Of a stretch of DNA of 64,000 nt, positions 11,682-24,808 are shown piece after piece (positions within the stretch are counted from its first letter, which is position 1; each line of letters begins with the position of its first letter). The stretch is from Opisthocomus hoazin. Its lineage: Eukaryota; Chordata; Aves; Opisthocomiformes; Opisthocomidae. Where the stretch lies: assembly GCF_030867145.1 (NCBI RefSeq), contig NC_134454.1, forward strand, positions 44,902,320 to 44,966,319, written 5' to 3'. Both the position numbers and the translations under genes were made by a program. The notes beneath the pieces were generated by a model that saw only the letters and a list, made by a program, of their open reading frames with translations, was not told the DNA's origin and did no database searches.

Positions 11682-14600
11682 GTAAGCATTTCTTTAAAGC
11701 TTTCTCCCACATAGATACTGCTTTATGAGGACCGTGTCACAAAATTTATTGCATAATTTACTGAAAAAAAAAAATATAACCACAATAGCTCCTGTTTCTT
11801 GTTTCATAAATTCTTCTTGATTGTTGCCATCAAACTATTTTTAAGGGAAACGACTGACAAGCAGTCATAAATCCTTCTCTTTGAATGACTGAAACAAAAA
11901 GTATCAAAGGGCTGTGAGCATTCATATAATAACTGATAAGCAGAGCTCTGTTTTTCAGGGTAATGTAGAATAGTCATACGGGTATCACGTGAATTTGTGT
12001 CCTGACTCTTTTTTATTTTGTACTTTTTACAGTAATAGACTATGTTGCAGTTATATTTATAGCAATGTATACTTTTTTTTTTTTATTCTCTTCTTTAAGT
12101 GTACATTGAGAAGACTGTGCTAAATATTACCTTCAGGTATACTGACTACACTCATGCAGCTTGAAGACAGGCTTTCAGGGAAAGCGCAGATCTTCTCAGT
12201 TTTGCAAAGCTTTCAGATACACCTACACATGTGGTTCATCTAGATCAAAGGGCGGACTCCTGCTTGTTGCGCTTTTCTTTGTTTTTATAAGCAGTCCAGC
12301 CAAAGGCTTATTAAATGTGCTTAAAACGTATTTGTCACCCAGGAAGCAATGGAATCATAAAACAGTGATGTTGCTCACCTCTTACCTTAGAGGTTTGAAG
12401 ACTTTTAAACCTAGATTAATTGAGTGAGTCTGCCTCTTCCTCCATCATATGATTATCATTTGTCAGTCATGTACTACAGGTAAGGCAATTTCTAGCCTTC
12501 TTTGTGAATTAATTCTCTCAGTTCAGCTCTGCTAAGCTGAAGATCCTTGGCACCTTCTCTGTTCATTTCACTATCCTCAGAAAACATAAGGGCAAACTTC
12601 AGTCTTAGTATAGCTCTGCTAAGCTCAGTTCAGTTCCAGAAGGGAAAAGAACACCATATCATAACAATTTGGGGAACAAAAAATGGATCAACAGCAGCTT
12701 TGAAATACAACAGATTGCAATGGATGCTGTAAATGAACAATTCCTGAAGTGGGCAGAGGAGTGATTAGCACAGTTCCCTGCCTCCATAGAAGATTCTTCG
12801 CTCCCCATCTGCCATCCCAAATGCTAAGTCCTGGAAACACCATTGCACACTGCCCACTGTTAGAGTGATTTACCAGGAAAGAGGAGAGAAGCAGCAGTAG
12901 AGATTGGATTTGGAGTACACAAGATCTTCCAAATGTTTTAGAGAGAGAAAAATCATGTTACTGAGTCAGTCAGCTACCAGAGACATCAAATCGCATGGTG
13001 TAAGGGAGCATACAAGAGACAGTGAAATTGTAAAGTTGCCTTCCCAATAAGACCATGGCATGGTGAGCTCATTCTGTGGGTGGAGAGAATGGGTATGAGT
13101 ATCTAATGACGCTCTACAGGCTTGTCTCAGTGGGCTAGTATGTGGCACAACCTTAAATCAAAAGCTTGTTCTTGAAGCAAGTGGTTCCTTTGTCCTTCGT
13201 GCACACAGAAGAAGACAAGTTGCAAGGATGTGATTTAAGTCACAGCTTTATTAACTCATCTAAGGGTCATACAGACATAACTTCCATCAACCCTCAATGA
13301 TTTCCATTTTGTGGAGGACTGCCACCACCAAACTCTATCCCCCAAACACAGCTGGGTTCCAGCGTATAAGCTCATCTCCTCATGTGAGATTTAAAATGGA
13401 TAGACAAAGGCCATACTGAGTTAGGAAGCCAGATCTGTGTCCACATTTCTTCAGGAAATATCTCCCTGGGTTTGAATTTTGAAGTTTGGTTTATTTAGAA
13501 GTGAGGCTGCCCCCAATTCTCACCCGATCCACTTTTCTGCTCTGGGTATCTGCCACACATTCATGCCAGCAATTAACTTTGCAACTTTCCTCTCACTCAG
13601 TAAGCATTAATCACCTTAGTCACTCAAAATATATCCACTGGAGAAGCGTTCCACAGTCTTGGAGAACAGCTTGAGTACCATATATGTTTTTTCAATATTC
13701 CCCTTTGCAGTGAGTCAGACAGTTTCTGGCTCTGTCAGTGCATGGTAGCTTAAAAATCTCTTCATCAAATCCTTTTACACACCATTGCAGAATAATTTTT
13801 AGTTCACTTCCAAGACCGTGTTCTGGATCTGCTTTATGTCTCTTCAGTCCCTCCTTATGATAGACTAAATATTTTTCATCCCTAGTCATTTCAGGTGGCT
13901 GTTTCCAGGCTGCTCGACAAGACATCTGTCTGAAACGATTTCAGAGAGGCAGATCTCATAAGGTCTAATAAGGCAGGTCTCTCAGAGGTCCCCAAAGGCA
14001 GTAGTTTTTCAGTTTCAGCCATGCCTCCAAATTTTAACACCACAATGCAATTTCTTTGAGGTGAAAATTATAGCTCATTCATACTTGTCTTCAGTCCTTG
14101 AATGTCAGGGACCACTTTGCTGCATCAGCCCAGCCCTGTATAGCCAATTCATGGGAGTCTTCTAATTTAACCACTGTGAAATGTGCCTACCTCAGGTCCT
14201 TCATGGTTTGTCATAGTCAGCTTGTATCTGAGAGCTTTAGATGAAATAAAGAGTAGGTGGTTCCAGTCTTTCACACCCACGCTAGCTATGAGATAGATCT
14301 ATGATTTACTCAGGCATGAATGTATCCATTAGCTATGTCTGTACTAGTAAATAAAATGATCTGTGGCCTGTTTTCTGGCCCTGAAACTAAACAGCACAGT
14401 GCAATTTGCATCCACACATTCACTCTCTTCCCTCCCAGTGGTCTCTTGCCACTGATGCCCAGCACGTGCTGGTCCCTCGGAGAGTTTCAGAGCATAGCGT
14501 GGGAAACCAGCACAGCCAGGCAAGGGAGAGCAGCAACAGCTAAACAGTGGGACAACCGTGGGACACATCTCAGGCCTTTACCTTGGCTCTTCTTTATTTG

Positions 14601-15930
14601 CTACTATAGACATAGCCACTTTTCTTGATATGCATCATTAATTCCACTGAAGTCACTGCCTAGACACTATGTCACTGGATGCTTAAGAAATTACTGGGCA
14701 AAATGCTTGGGCTATTCTTTGCTCTGCATTTTTTGGAGACCAGCCTCGTTACTGCTGTGTCTGAGTGCCTTCCATTAGTGCATTAGAGTGACATGGCTAC
14801 ACATGTGTCACCAGCACCACAAATGCGCTTCATCATTTCTTTTGCCCTCTCCTTGGGAAGGGAGTTGTATGTACATGCAGCACAGTGATTTGTTTTGGGT
14901 GGGTGGTGGCGCTGTGTGCTTGTACTAGAGAAAGCTAAACTGAAGAATTCTACCTCTTAACTGAAGATTGATGTTTGTTATGACAGTAGATTGTGACATA
15001 ATTGTTAATGGTCTTGGACCAGTCCCCTAGAAAAGGCTTTGGGTAGATTCATGCAGCCAACTGTAGTGTGTCATGTATATATACCTCAGCTAGGTTTACC
15101 TATACCTGACTAGCCAGGCATATCAGGAAATACCGGATCTAACCAGGACTTCCTCGTCACATCGAGGACATATGGCATTTTCCAGATGTGCCGTCCAGCT
15201 TTCCAAGAAGTACTGACCCATCTGTTTCATCTGCACTGCGATGAAAATCTGCGCTGCTTGTGCACAGGAAAGTAACGGTGGCAGGAGAGCAAGCAAAAAA
15301 TCCCCAGAGAAGATGTCAGCCTGCTCTTGGCAGAAAATCCACCTGGCATGTGGCAATGGGAATGGCTGGGAGCAGGCCATGGGCTGGGAGCGAGCATCCT
15401 GGGATGCTGCTTGTCACAGCCAAGCAGTGGCTGAGTACCTCTGTGCCGTATGGCACGGTAGTCAGGAAAGCAGACACACCTGCTTGTCACACATGAATAA
15501 ATGCCCCTGCTCAGTATTTCTGGGGAGCAGGGCAGTTAATCCTACTCTTTCTGTGGCAGAACTGGCTGATTATTAATGTCCTGAACCATAATCTCTGGGT
15601 AGTTTGAAGATGAGGACTTGTAATTCTGCTCTCTTCTAAACGAAGCCTGATCCAAATTCTACTAATTTTGTTTAATTGATTTTCAAAGGCCTTGGAAGAG
15701 ATTTTTAAGTTCTGCTGGAATAGATCACACTCTGTAGAAAGCAAAGTTGTGGGATCAGTACTAAAACCCATAAACATTTTAAACGGGTTTAAGTAGTATA
15801 TAACCTCAGAGAAAATCTTGTTACTTGAGGCTCTGCCTCAGGAATCTGCACACTCCAGACTAAGATCTGTTGCTATGATCAGTGCAAAGATCGTTTTGCA
15901 TTCATTGTAGATGTCTTAATTTTTTGACAG
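11682..15930 (+). other. SHC3: SHC3 intron
   Basis: A 4.2-kb intron with GT..AG ends. It holds a T12-type run near 12,070 and moderately AT-rich unique sequence. No repeat family could be named and no coding evidence was seen beyond short chance ORFs. Confidence 0.85.
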
Positions 15931-15982
15931 GATACAACTGACTATGTTGCATATGTAGCTAAGGATCCTGTTAATCGGAGAG
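15931..15982 (+). CDS. SHC3: SHC3 exon (PTB domain)
   Basis: A 52-bp exon after TTTTTTGACAG, ending AGAG|GTAAGT. It encodes DTTDYVAYVAKDPVNRR plus the first base of an Ala codon (phase 1). The DTTDY form (rather than the DTAEY of SHC1) supports the SHC3 assignment. The split codon is completed by the CT that opens the next exon. Confidence 0.97.
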
Positions 15983-18900
15983 GTAAGTTAGAAATATCTA
16001 TTTGGTGTCTTTTTTCCTTTGAGAAACATGAATTATTCATGGTATAATTCAGTCATTTCCACCCCCCCCCCCCCCCCCCGAAAGAAATAAATGTAGCCCA
16101 ATACAAAGATTGACTTTGACAGAGTCATGGAAAGATTGTGCAGCAAGAAGAAACAGCCTTGCGCAAGTTGGTTCTCAAACTTGGAAGAGGTCTTGCCTGT
16201 AGTTCATCTCCAAATATCACTTGGATTCTCTTCATCTCTTAAACACTTGCCTTACTTGGCTGCGTGAGCTTCTAGGCAACAGCTAACTCTTACCTACACC
16301 CAATCACTCTGCAAGAACTAAGCAGTCCTCTGATTAGCTCCTCTGATGAGGTGGCTGAATCTGTTAGGTCTTCTCAGTACATGCCTAATTCTTCCTGGCA
16401 GAATTAGATTCTTTACCAAACAGTGAGCTTTTGAGCCAGCTCACTGGAGTCTGTAATTCTCTTTCTCAGGGAAGTTTTATTCAAGGTTGTTTTGCTTTAT
16501 GAGAGATCAGTCAGGAACAGGGAACCTCTTGTTGATTGTCTTCAAAGACTAAGATCCAGTTCAGATTCTCAAAAATAGAAGTAAATTATGAAAAGTATAA
16601 ACTACAGTCTGAAATAATAGGCACAGAAAACATTCCTGCTTGTAATGCAGAAAGCATCACTAGGTCTTAATGCTAGATACAAAGTATTGTATAATGTACC
16701 TGAGAATCTACTTATTATTCATAGATTCATAGAGAAAAAAAGATTAGCTCCAAAAAAAGACTCAACCACTTCCAACAGGATTTCTGTAGAACTCAGACAC
16801 TTTTAACTCCAAAATGCCAGCCCTGCAAATTCTGAGCTGCCACCTTACCATGGGCACAGCTTAGCTTCCGTATTTTGTCACCTTCAATGATTTTAGATGC
16901 TTCAACAATCTGTTGTGTCCATGTGCAGAGATATCCAGAATTGAGAGGGTTAGCTCATAAATAATACCTGCACTAAACATCCTAATACACTGAATATCAG
17001 TAAAACGCCTAGAGAACTTATGGGGAGCAGGAGGTAGTCCTTCGCCAAGCTTGTTATGTTCCAGCATCATGTGTTCCCCATCAGAAAGGCTCTGGCATCA
17101 TCCTGTAGGCTGTGTGGTGCACAGCTGCCCTCCAGCCCACCTGCTGTAGCAGTACCCTTCTGCTGAACTGGAGACTGATTCAGTTGTACTGAGAGACCTC
17201 AGCGGCAATATGGTGGACCAGCATCACAGACCAGATGTTTGCACTATAGGGTTTGGAGGAGCCCTGTGCTCTGTTTTCTGTGTCTGTGGGAGTGGAGTTT
17301 ATATAAACATTGTTTCATGGACTATGCTCCTTATGCCTAAATGGAACGTGTTTAGCCTTAGCTTCCTGTCACTGTTCTTGTTGAGCTAGTCTATCCTAGA
17401 TTGAGCAGCCATCTAAGAACCTGGTATTGTCTTCCTGCGGTGTCTTTAGTTCAAGTCATTTATCAGTTTTCTTTAGGAAAATTGTGACAGAGTGAACTCT
17501 GTAGGTCTCCAGCTGCAGTGCACGTCCTCCATTGCTCAGATAATTTCTGTTCCTCCTTCTTTCATTTTTCTGCATTGTTTTGAAAAGGTCGAGGATGCCT
17601 GTTGTTGTCTGGAGTAACACAGTATTAATGCCAGCAATCTATAACAGAGGCTGCACCTTCTTCATCTTATTTACTTTTGTCCTCATCATTAGCCATTTTC
17701 TCATAAGCCCTTTTTGCTGCAGTGAAGCACTGTTACCTCGTGTGAAATTCTTTCACGCTGTGAACTTTAAGTCTTCTGCATTACAACTTGCCATGGGAGC
17801 TTTCCCCAGATGTGTGTACATCAGTCGTTTGCAGATCAGTGACTTTGTATGTGACCTGTATCAAAACACATTTTTTTAAAAGGTCTAGTTTACCAAGGGA
17901 TCTGGATTGCCTTCTTTCATCATCACTGGCTATTCTGTCAGTATTTGTGTTACCTGCAAAGTACTGTGGAAGTGAGTTCGAATTTAATTCTGTATCTAGT
18001 GAAAAGGTTACTGCTGCTGTTACTGACACTAGCACCGATGCTGTACTATAGCTTTCACTCGCATATTTAACTCATTTCTTCCCAAGGATGGAAAAGCTCT
18101 CTTCAGTGCTTTGTATTCTGGATCTAGCAAAGTAAAGGCTCTCTGTCTTCCACTGTAACATGCACAAGAAATCATCTCTGCGTGAGCCAAACCTTCTCAT
18201 CCTTTTATAGGAAGCTCATCTCCTACCTGCTGAAAGTCCATTCATGTATCCAAGGAAACAGGTTACTCATTATGTCACCCACTGAAACTACTTAATGACT
18301 CATGCTTCATTTCAGCTCCAGACAGGTTTAGCAGTGAGCAATGGAGCCTCTTTAAATCCCCACTCGAGAGTTATAGAGTGCAAAAATTACAGCTTTGTTT
18401 GGCCTAACTACTTTTGATCCACATTCATGGAGATAAGCCTGCACCTTATCTGGGGGCTGATTGTGCGCTGCTGCCAGCAATGGTGCAGAGCGGGTAAACA
18501 GCAAATATCCTGCGGCTAGCCAGGGACATCTGCCTCTGGCTTTGAACACACAGAGGTCCTGTTTCCAGCTGCTGAATCCACTTTCATCATGCAGCTAAGG
18601 CCATTTTCCCTGAATCAGGCACTGCCTCATCATGCTGATCAGCACAGGAGATGCTGTAAGGTGAGAAGAGAGCATCGCTGGATCTGCTTAGCAGGGCAGC
18701 ACTGTGACTGGTGCCATCTCATGCTGCATGAGATGCTGGTGCTGCTGCTGCTGAGGGAGAGACACCTTGGTGCCCTGGTCACTCTATACGTGCATAACTG
18801 CAGGTTTCTTGGCCCTTTATTCTGGCGTCTTCAGAAATCTGTCCAGCAGATCAACCTCTGAGAAGTCATTGTTAAACATCCTTAATCTCCCTATATTGCT

Positions 18901-20139
18901 TTAACTAAAATTAAGCCACACAAATGTCATGACCAACCCTTCTCTGTAGGATGCTGGCATCCAACTCACTTGATTCCACTGAGCTGGACACTTGGCATAT
19001 ACTAAAATGCAGGTTTTCAGCTGAAGAATTTATATTCAGGTTATTAAAGCAGTCAGGAGTGGTAGAAATTAGTAACTTTGAATAAGGTCCCACTGTAGTG
19101 TGGCAGGACTTGGAAAAGAATCAGAGTTTCAAATCCAATCCAGGCTCTAGCCAGCAGACCACGTGCTTGTCCAGCACTTAACATGGAAAATGAACTTGCC
19201 TGGGCTTTTCTGAGTATCACTGACGTGTTGTTCATTCAGATCTTTAGCTTCCAGCTCTTCAGACCCGTCTGAGTTCCTGCAGTGTTCGGTGAAATCTTCA
19301 CGAGTTCTCCTGTTTATGTTGTCACATGAGATGATACCTACAAACCACTCTCTGTCTGAAAACTGGGATGGATTTGGCTGCTCAGACAGCTGATAAAGGT
19401 TACTCGGTCTCCCATAGGAACAGAGCTTGTGTTGCCAGCTGCCCTCCTTACTGCCTCTGTCACCATGGGTTCAGAGAAGCGGCATGTGGGAGAGTGCTGG
19501 AAGTAACTGGGGTGCTGGCTCTGCGCTCCCCAGTGATCCCCCAGTTTGCTGGCAGTGTCTCCTTAGACACAAGAAAGAAAACGTACCAGCCTCTTTATTA
19601 CTGGAATTAGGTCAGGGCCTGGAATCTAGGAAATATCTAGGAAGTGTCCTAGTTACTGCTCCTCCCTCAGCCTGTAATTTGGGAAATTCTGGAACCTCAA
19701 AGGAAGTGAACAGCTTGCAAACTTGGGATGATTAGACATAAAACTGAAGTGGGGATAGAATTGAGGAAAGCAAAGAAAGCTTTTTTTGTTGTTACCATCT
19801 ATTAATATTTCTGTAATTTCAACGTAAAGCTCAGAATTCTCATATAATTTATTGCATTCAGGTAATAGCAAGTGAAATTTTATGCGATTTCACATCTGTA
19901 TGGAATTGTTAAGATTGTAGAACTGATTTCTGGTCTTGCCTATTGCAGTTACACATCAGACCAATTTTATTTAACCTTCAAAAAGACCACATTGCCTGAA
20001 ATTCACTGTGCCAGATTTAGGTTTTATAGAAATGTGCACATCATGAATAGGGCAACTACGCCTGACGTGTAGGTCAGTGCATCCCACCATAACATAAACA
20101 ATGATTTGCATGTGCATGTGTCAAATCTTTTCCATTTAG
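15983..20139 (+). other. SHC3: SHC3 intron
   Basis: A 4.2-kb intron. It contains a C18 homopolymer at 16,062-16,079 and otherwise unique sequence. No exon or named repeat was seen. Confidence 0.85.
16062..16079. repeat. C18 homopolymer
   Basis: Eighteen uninterrupted C bases lie 80 bp after an SHC3 donor site. The length is likely to be polymorphic or uncertain in sequencing. Confidence 0.95.
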
Positions 20140-20266
20140 CTTGTCATATACTGGAATGCTGTGATGGTCTGGCCCAGGATGTCATCAGCACCATAGGGCA
20201 AGCATTTGAGCTTCGATTTAAGCAATACTTGCGATGCCCCTCTAAGATACCTACTTTCCATGATAG
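20140..20266 (+). CDS. SHC3: SHC3 exon (end of PTB domain)
   Basis: A 127-bp exon between TTTAG and ATAG|GTGAGT. It encodes [20 protein letters not shown], then [20 protein letters not shown] and HDR, with split codons at both ends. This includes the C-terminal alpha helix that closes the Shc PTB fold ([16 protein letters not shown]). The CCDG (rather than CPEG) is the SHC3 form. Frame agrees with both neighbours. Confidence 0.97.
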
Positions 20267-21392
20267 GTGAGTATGATTGCAGAAGCCTGCTAAAGGATCT
20301 TCTTCAGCTTTGTATTTACTTAGTAAAATGTGCCGTGGACAAGGATGCTGGAGATGGACAGGATTTAAATACTTAAAAAATAGATTTCTGCTGAATTGGC
20401 AAAGCAGGGTTTGCCTAATGAATACGAAAGGAGCACAGTCATTTTAAAAGAATGGGCTAAATATGGATTTCACAGTAAACTTATTGAAATGATCATGCGT
20501 TTTCTGTTGTAGTCAGTAGGCAGAGTTACATGACCAAGAATGGGTGTTATTTGTGGCATTTCCTCATTGCTGTTACTGTCATAGCAGCTCTGTCAATTTA
20601 GATGAAGTAAGCTAGAGTTGCTGGGCTTCCAAAATGACAAGCGATGTTTCACTATTTCTCATATTAGTCAGGGTGAAGTTTTTAGGAATGTGATGTATTT
20701 TACAGAGGCTTTGACTACATTGTTCTCTGGAGGATACAAAATCCGTCTGCTTGTATATGTTTAAGAGGCTGGGATATAGCATTCTGGTTTTTTTTGACAT
20801 GGATTGCTATACACTTGCTAACATTAGTATAAATCCCACTGAGCTGGTACCCTGCATAATCTCTTATATCAGAGTAAAATGAGTGTATGGTGAATATAAA
20901 ATACTACTATCCTAATCTGGAAGCATTCTGTACTCACATTAGCCTTGTTGCTAACTGTAGATTGAAATCACACATCTGATCTCTTGTCTTTGTGAAGTTC
21001 TTCCAGATTTATATTGACGATAGAGCAGCCATAATTAAAGACAAAGTTTTAGGTCTTAGTCAGTCAATCAAGTAATAATAATACAAACGCTACAGTAAGA
21101 TTAAATGAAATTGTTTGTTAATGTAGTTTACAGCAGTCTTTAAGGCTATAAGTAAAAACATCCTTTACTCAGTATAAAGAACTTCATCTACTGCAAAGGA
21201 GGTTTAGATCAAGTTTGTCTAAACAGAAGGAGTCTGCCACATGATCCATCATTGCTTCCTGACTTATAATGGTAGCTGAATTGTCAAAATAATTTGCAAT
21301 AGTGATCACCTGACAGGCAGTCTAAACATGATGCAAGTATCCCTAAGTGCTTTGCAAGTGAGGGGCAGAATAAAGCACCCACTCTCTTGCAG
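20267..21392 (+). other. SHC3: SHC3 intron
   Basis: A 1.1-kb AT-rich intron with GT..AG ends. No other element is recognised. Confidence 0.85.
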
Positions 21393-21546
21393 GATGCAGA
21401 GTTTTGACGAGCCGTGGACAGAGGAAGAAAACGAGGCAACAGAACATCCCTATTACAACAACATCCCAAATAAAATGCCCCCCCCTGGCGGCTTCATTGA
21501 TGCCAGGCTCAAAGCAAGACTTCCCACTGCTGCAGATGCAACTCAG
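21393..21546 (+). CDS. SHC3: SHC3 exon (CH1 linker, YYN motif)
   Basis: A 154-bp exon with acceptor CTTGCAG and donor CAG|GTCAGT. Its first base completes Arg; then come 51 codons starting [20 protein letters not shown]. The segment EHPYYNNIP carries the paired tyrosines of the Shc CH1 region (Y239/Y240 in human p52SHC1), with the YxN pattern read by the Grb2 SH2 domain once phosphorylated. It then gives the proline-rich [14 protein letters not shown]. In the known pathway this site links receptor activation to Grb2-SOS. Phase 0 at the 3' end. Confidence 0.96.
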
Positions 21547-22596
21547 GTCAGTGCAATTGCATCTCTGCCCTCCTGCTGATGGATCCAAAATTTTTACAAA
21601 ATGAGTATTTTGAGATGGACACCCTCCAGTATTTTGAGATGGATATCCCAAAGTAAGGATATATAATGTATCCATGCATTGGGAGTGTTCATAGCGCACA
21701 GCCCTTCATGGGGTGTGCCCAGTTTCCTTTGGCATGGGCACTGAAGATTTAGAGGGCAACAAATTAGGCGGATTCAGAACAAACAAAAGGAGGTGAGCTC
21801 CTCCATGGTGTTAAAACGTTACATGGGTTCAAGGAAGAGAAATCCACTGAGGGTTACTACATTTGTAGAAACCATGTCTGCTTCAGAGAGTATTAGATAG
21901 TGCACACTGACTGGGAAAGCTGTGATGCAGAACCGTTTAAGCAATCTAGCGCAGTCATTACTGACAGTTCATTATGTTAATAACCCAGCAGTGGTCAGTA
22001 TTCAGCCAGGTGCCTAGGTAGGTTTTCCTCCTCACGTTGAACTGAGGCCAGCTTGGATATTTCTGCCAGCCTTGATGTCGGAAGTTTTGACTGCAGGATC
22101 AACATAGCCACCTAAGAGGAGTTTTCAGATCCACCACAATTCTGCTCAAATCCAGAGGGGCCTTGTCTGTAGACACCATCCTTCGTTCCATACCCCAGTG
22201 CGTCCCCTGGTACCAACGTGAGTCTTTCGGCTCAGGCTTTGGAGGGTGCTGGGGGTGTCTTCTGGTCCCAGGTGTGTTTCTGTGGGACGTTTTTCCCAGG
22301 CATGGTTTGTCAGGGCTCACTGTGTAAAGACAAATGTGCTGGAGGAGGTGATGCATCATTTGGGATTGTGGGGGTTAATAAGAGCAGGAAGCAGGGAAGT
22401 TTACATGAAGGTCACCGATAATATGTGACTCCTACACAAATGCATTTGTGAGATATATATTCTGACACCATGATGAATCGGAAATGAAGAGTGGGAGTAC
22501 ACAGAATACAGCCAAGGAAATTGTCAGAGCCACTCATAATATATCTGAGCATTTTAAAGGTAATTGAACATATCTTTGCACATGTGTCCACTCTAG
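21547..22596 (+). other. SHC3: SHC3 intron
   Basis: A 1.05-kb intron; no element was recognised. Short overlapping ORFs at 22.1-22.4 kb on both strands lack any family resemblance. Confidence 0.85.
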
Positions 22597-22693
22597 TCTG
22601 CAGCAGGAGTGGGAGGAGAGCAAACCTATTACCAGAGTCGTCACTTAGGAGACAAATTCAGTGAAGACTGGCATCATGGGCTTGTTAAGCAAG
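22597..22693 (+). CDS. SHC3: SHC3 exon (CH1 linker, YYQ motif)
   Basis: A 97-bp exon between CTCTAG and CAAG|GTGAGT, phase 0 to phase 1. It encodes SAAGVGGEQTYYQSRHLGDK followed by FSEDWHHGLVKQ. The EQTYYQ..HLGD..FGEDW type of block is characteristic of SHC3 and has no equivalent in SHC1, so it helps fix the paralogue. The double tyrosine is a further candidate phosphosite, but without the +2 Asn of a Grb2 site. Confidence 0.94.
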
Positions 22694-23618
22694 GTGAGTT
22701 TTGCTAGTTTTAGCTGTAATACTGCAGGAGGTCTTGGGTGGGCAAAGCATGTGAAAGTCTGATGCCTCAAAGTCTTAAGGCAATGAACTGCACTTTACTG
22801 ATGTATTCACTTTGCCTGAATGTCAGCTTTGATATCTGTGAAAAGCATTTGGTAATTACCTCTGGATAAATTATTAAATGCACACCTTCATAAAATCTTA
22901 TCTTTTTCAGAGCAGTTCACAAATAGAGTTGCCCCAAAGCTTCAGCTATCTCGCTCGCCATGTCTTAAAACCCCATGGTATTGGGCTGCATGGTCTGTTC
23001 TGAAAATCTAACCCACTAGGGCATGCAAGATATAGTTACCAAAGGAAGAGCCTGAAGTCAGAAGCTTTTTTAAAATGTGGAGCACTGCATGTGTTTGCAT
23101 GTGATCTCTGCTCCACGAATAACAAATAATGCATAATGTTCTTTTTATTGCTGTCTATGAATTTTAAGCAAATCACACCAAAACATACGTGTGAAATTTC
23201 ACCCTTTCCACCTTTATGTGGCAGCTGTATTGTGTTTCTGGGGACGCTTTCTTTTCAAATGCCAGAATATGTTATCTGTTGTTAATCTGCACAGATCTGA
23301 GGATTTTATTCCATTTCCTCCTCTCATGTCTCCCCAACTGAATATCAGTTTTGAAACTGACAGTCTTTATTTACAAAATTTTCCTTTCCTCCTGAATAAT
23401 AACCACTCCCCCCCCCACCCCCCAAACCCTAATTGAAACAGAGTTCTGAATCCATTCCTCAACAGTTTTTTCTACTAGATCCTGCAGTTATTGATTTTAC
23501 ATCTCCCATTTCAGGGAATTTTAAACCTGTGGTGATAAGGTGTGATGTTATTTGGTCTTTATAACAACACTGTTCTGTCAAATACAAAAAAGAAGGAAAA
23601 AAGTCTTGAATTTTCTAG
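22694..23618 (+). other. SHC3: SHC3 intron
   Basis: A 0.9-kb intron with a C-rich patch near 23,407-23,423. The open frame at 23,191-23,436 on the + strand is not supported as an exon. Confidence 0.85.
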
Positions 23619-23813
23619 GATCTGTGGATGTTTGTAGTATGCCAGAAGGGAAATCACAGGTAACTCCAACAGCAGAGATGCCAACATATGTAAACACCCA
23701 GCATATAAATATAGAAGCTCTACTGGCACTTCAGGCAGATGCTGAAAGTACCTTCAGTGGAACGACAGATGATACCAAAGACAGCAGCCCAGGAAAGGAT
23801 CTGTTTGACATGA
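23619..23813 (+). CDS. SHC3: SHC3 exon (CH1 linker, YVN and DLFDM motifs)
   Basis: A 195-bp exon after TTTTCTAG, ending ATGA|GTGAGT. It begins with two bases completing Gly, then reads SVDVCSMPEGKSQVTPTAEM. PTYVNTQ is the second Grb2-type site (equivalent to Y317 of p52SHC1: Y-V-N). The exon ends KDLFDM, an adaptin/AP2-binding motif conserved in Shc CH1 regions, and the last base A is joined to the next exon to give Lys (DLFDMKPFEDAL). The variable middle (HINIEALLALQADAESTFSG) is less conserved. Confidence 0.95.
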
Positions 23814-24808
23814 GTGAGTTCCCTTCCTATTCGCTTCCTTGCTAACAAGCGACCCAATGTGTTTATGCACTAGTTCTGTATAAAAATAATTTTTAAATTA
23901 CCCAAATTTTAGTATTCTTGGTGGAGTTATGGTGAATTTTAGAATTCATGGTGGTTTCATATCTGACCAACTTAAAGTAAGGGTGGACAAAGATTTGATG
24001 CTAGTTTGTATTATATCTGAGTTAAGCTGAGTTGCAGTCTTCTGTTGTCCTTAGTATCACAGGCAACCATGTCAGAAGGAAAGTAATTCAGGAGGCTTGT
24101 CATGCAGTGAAGTGAAGGAGTGAATGGCTAGAGAATTAGCTCCAGACTGTCCTGTGAATATGTTACTAGGAAGTTGAAGCATACTACAAAAACTTTGTGC
24201 AACAATGAAGCTGGGAGAGAAACTAAAAGGCTGTGTTATCTGTTGCTCTGGCTAGGCCTACTATCCTATCTAGCTATCTCTTCCAACTTTGAAGTCAGCT
24301 TTTCCAAAGTCAGAATCATAGCCACAGCTGTAAAACAATGGTTTAAGCATCAGTCATAAATGATGTTGGTGCTACTGACACCAACAAGTTTTCAGACTTG
24401 AAGAGATACTTAACAGGAAATACGGGGAAAGCTCTTTGATGCACAGAAAATTTTGTTTGTTTTTCTACTGTTCCTACCTCCAATCAATTTCTGACATGAT
24501 TGATTTAATTCAGTTCACATAATTAAAATCCAGTGAGACAAAGCATTTGGTGCCTATATGTTATCTGTAAAATAACATATCTACATTTCTGTTATCTCAG
24601 TATACATAAAACTGTCTTCCTGAAATGTCTTTGCTGAGACATGGCTCTATTTCCACAGCTTAGGTAGAATCTGGATTGAAAAAAACGGAGAGGAAAGAAA
24701 GCTGAGGGATTATTTATCTGTGAATATAGATCTGAAATGAGAAAATTCTGCTGTCTGAAATCAGGCATGTTAACACTGATTTCTAACATGCCATGCCCTT
24801 AAAACATA

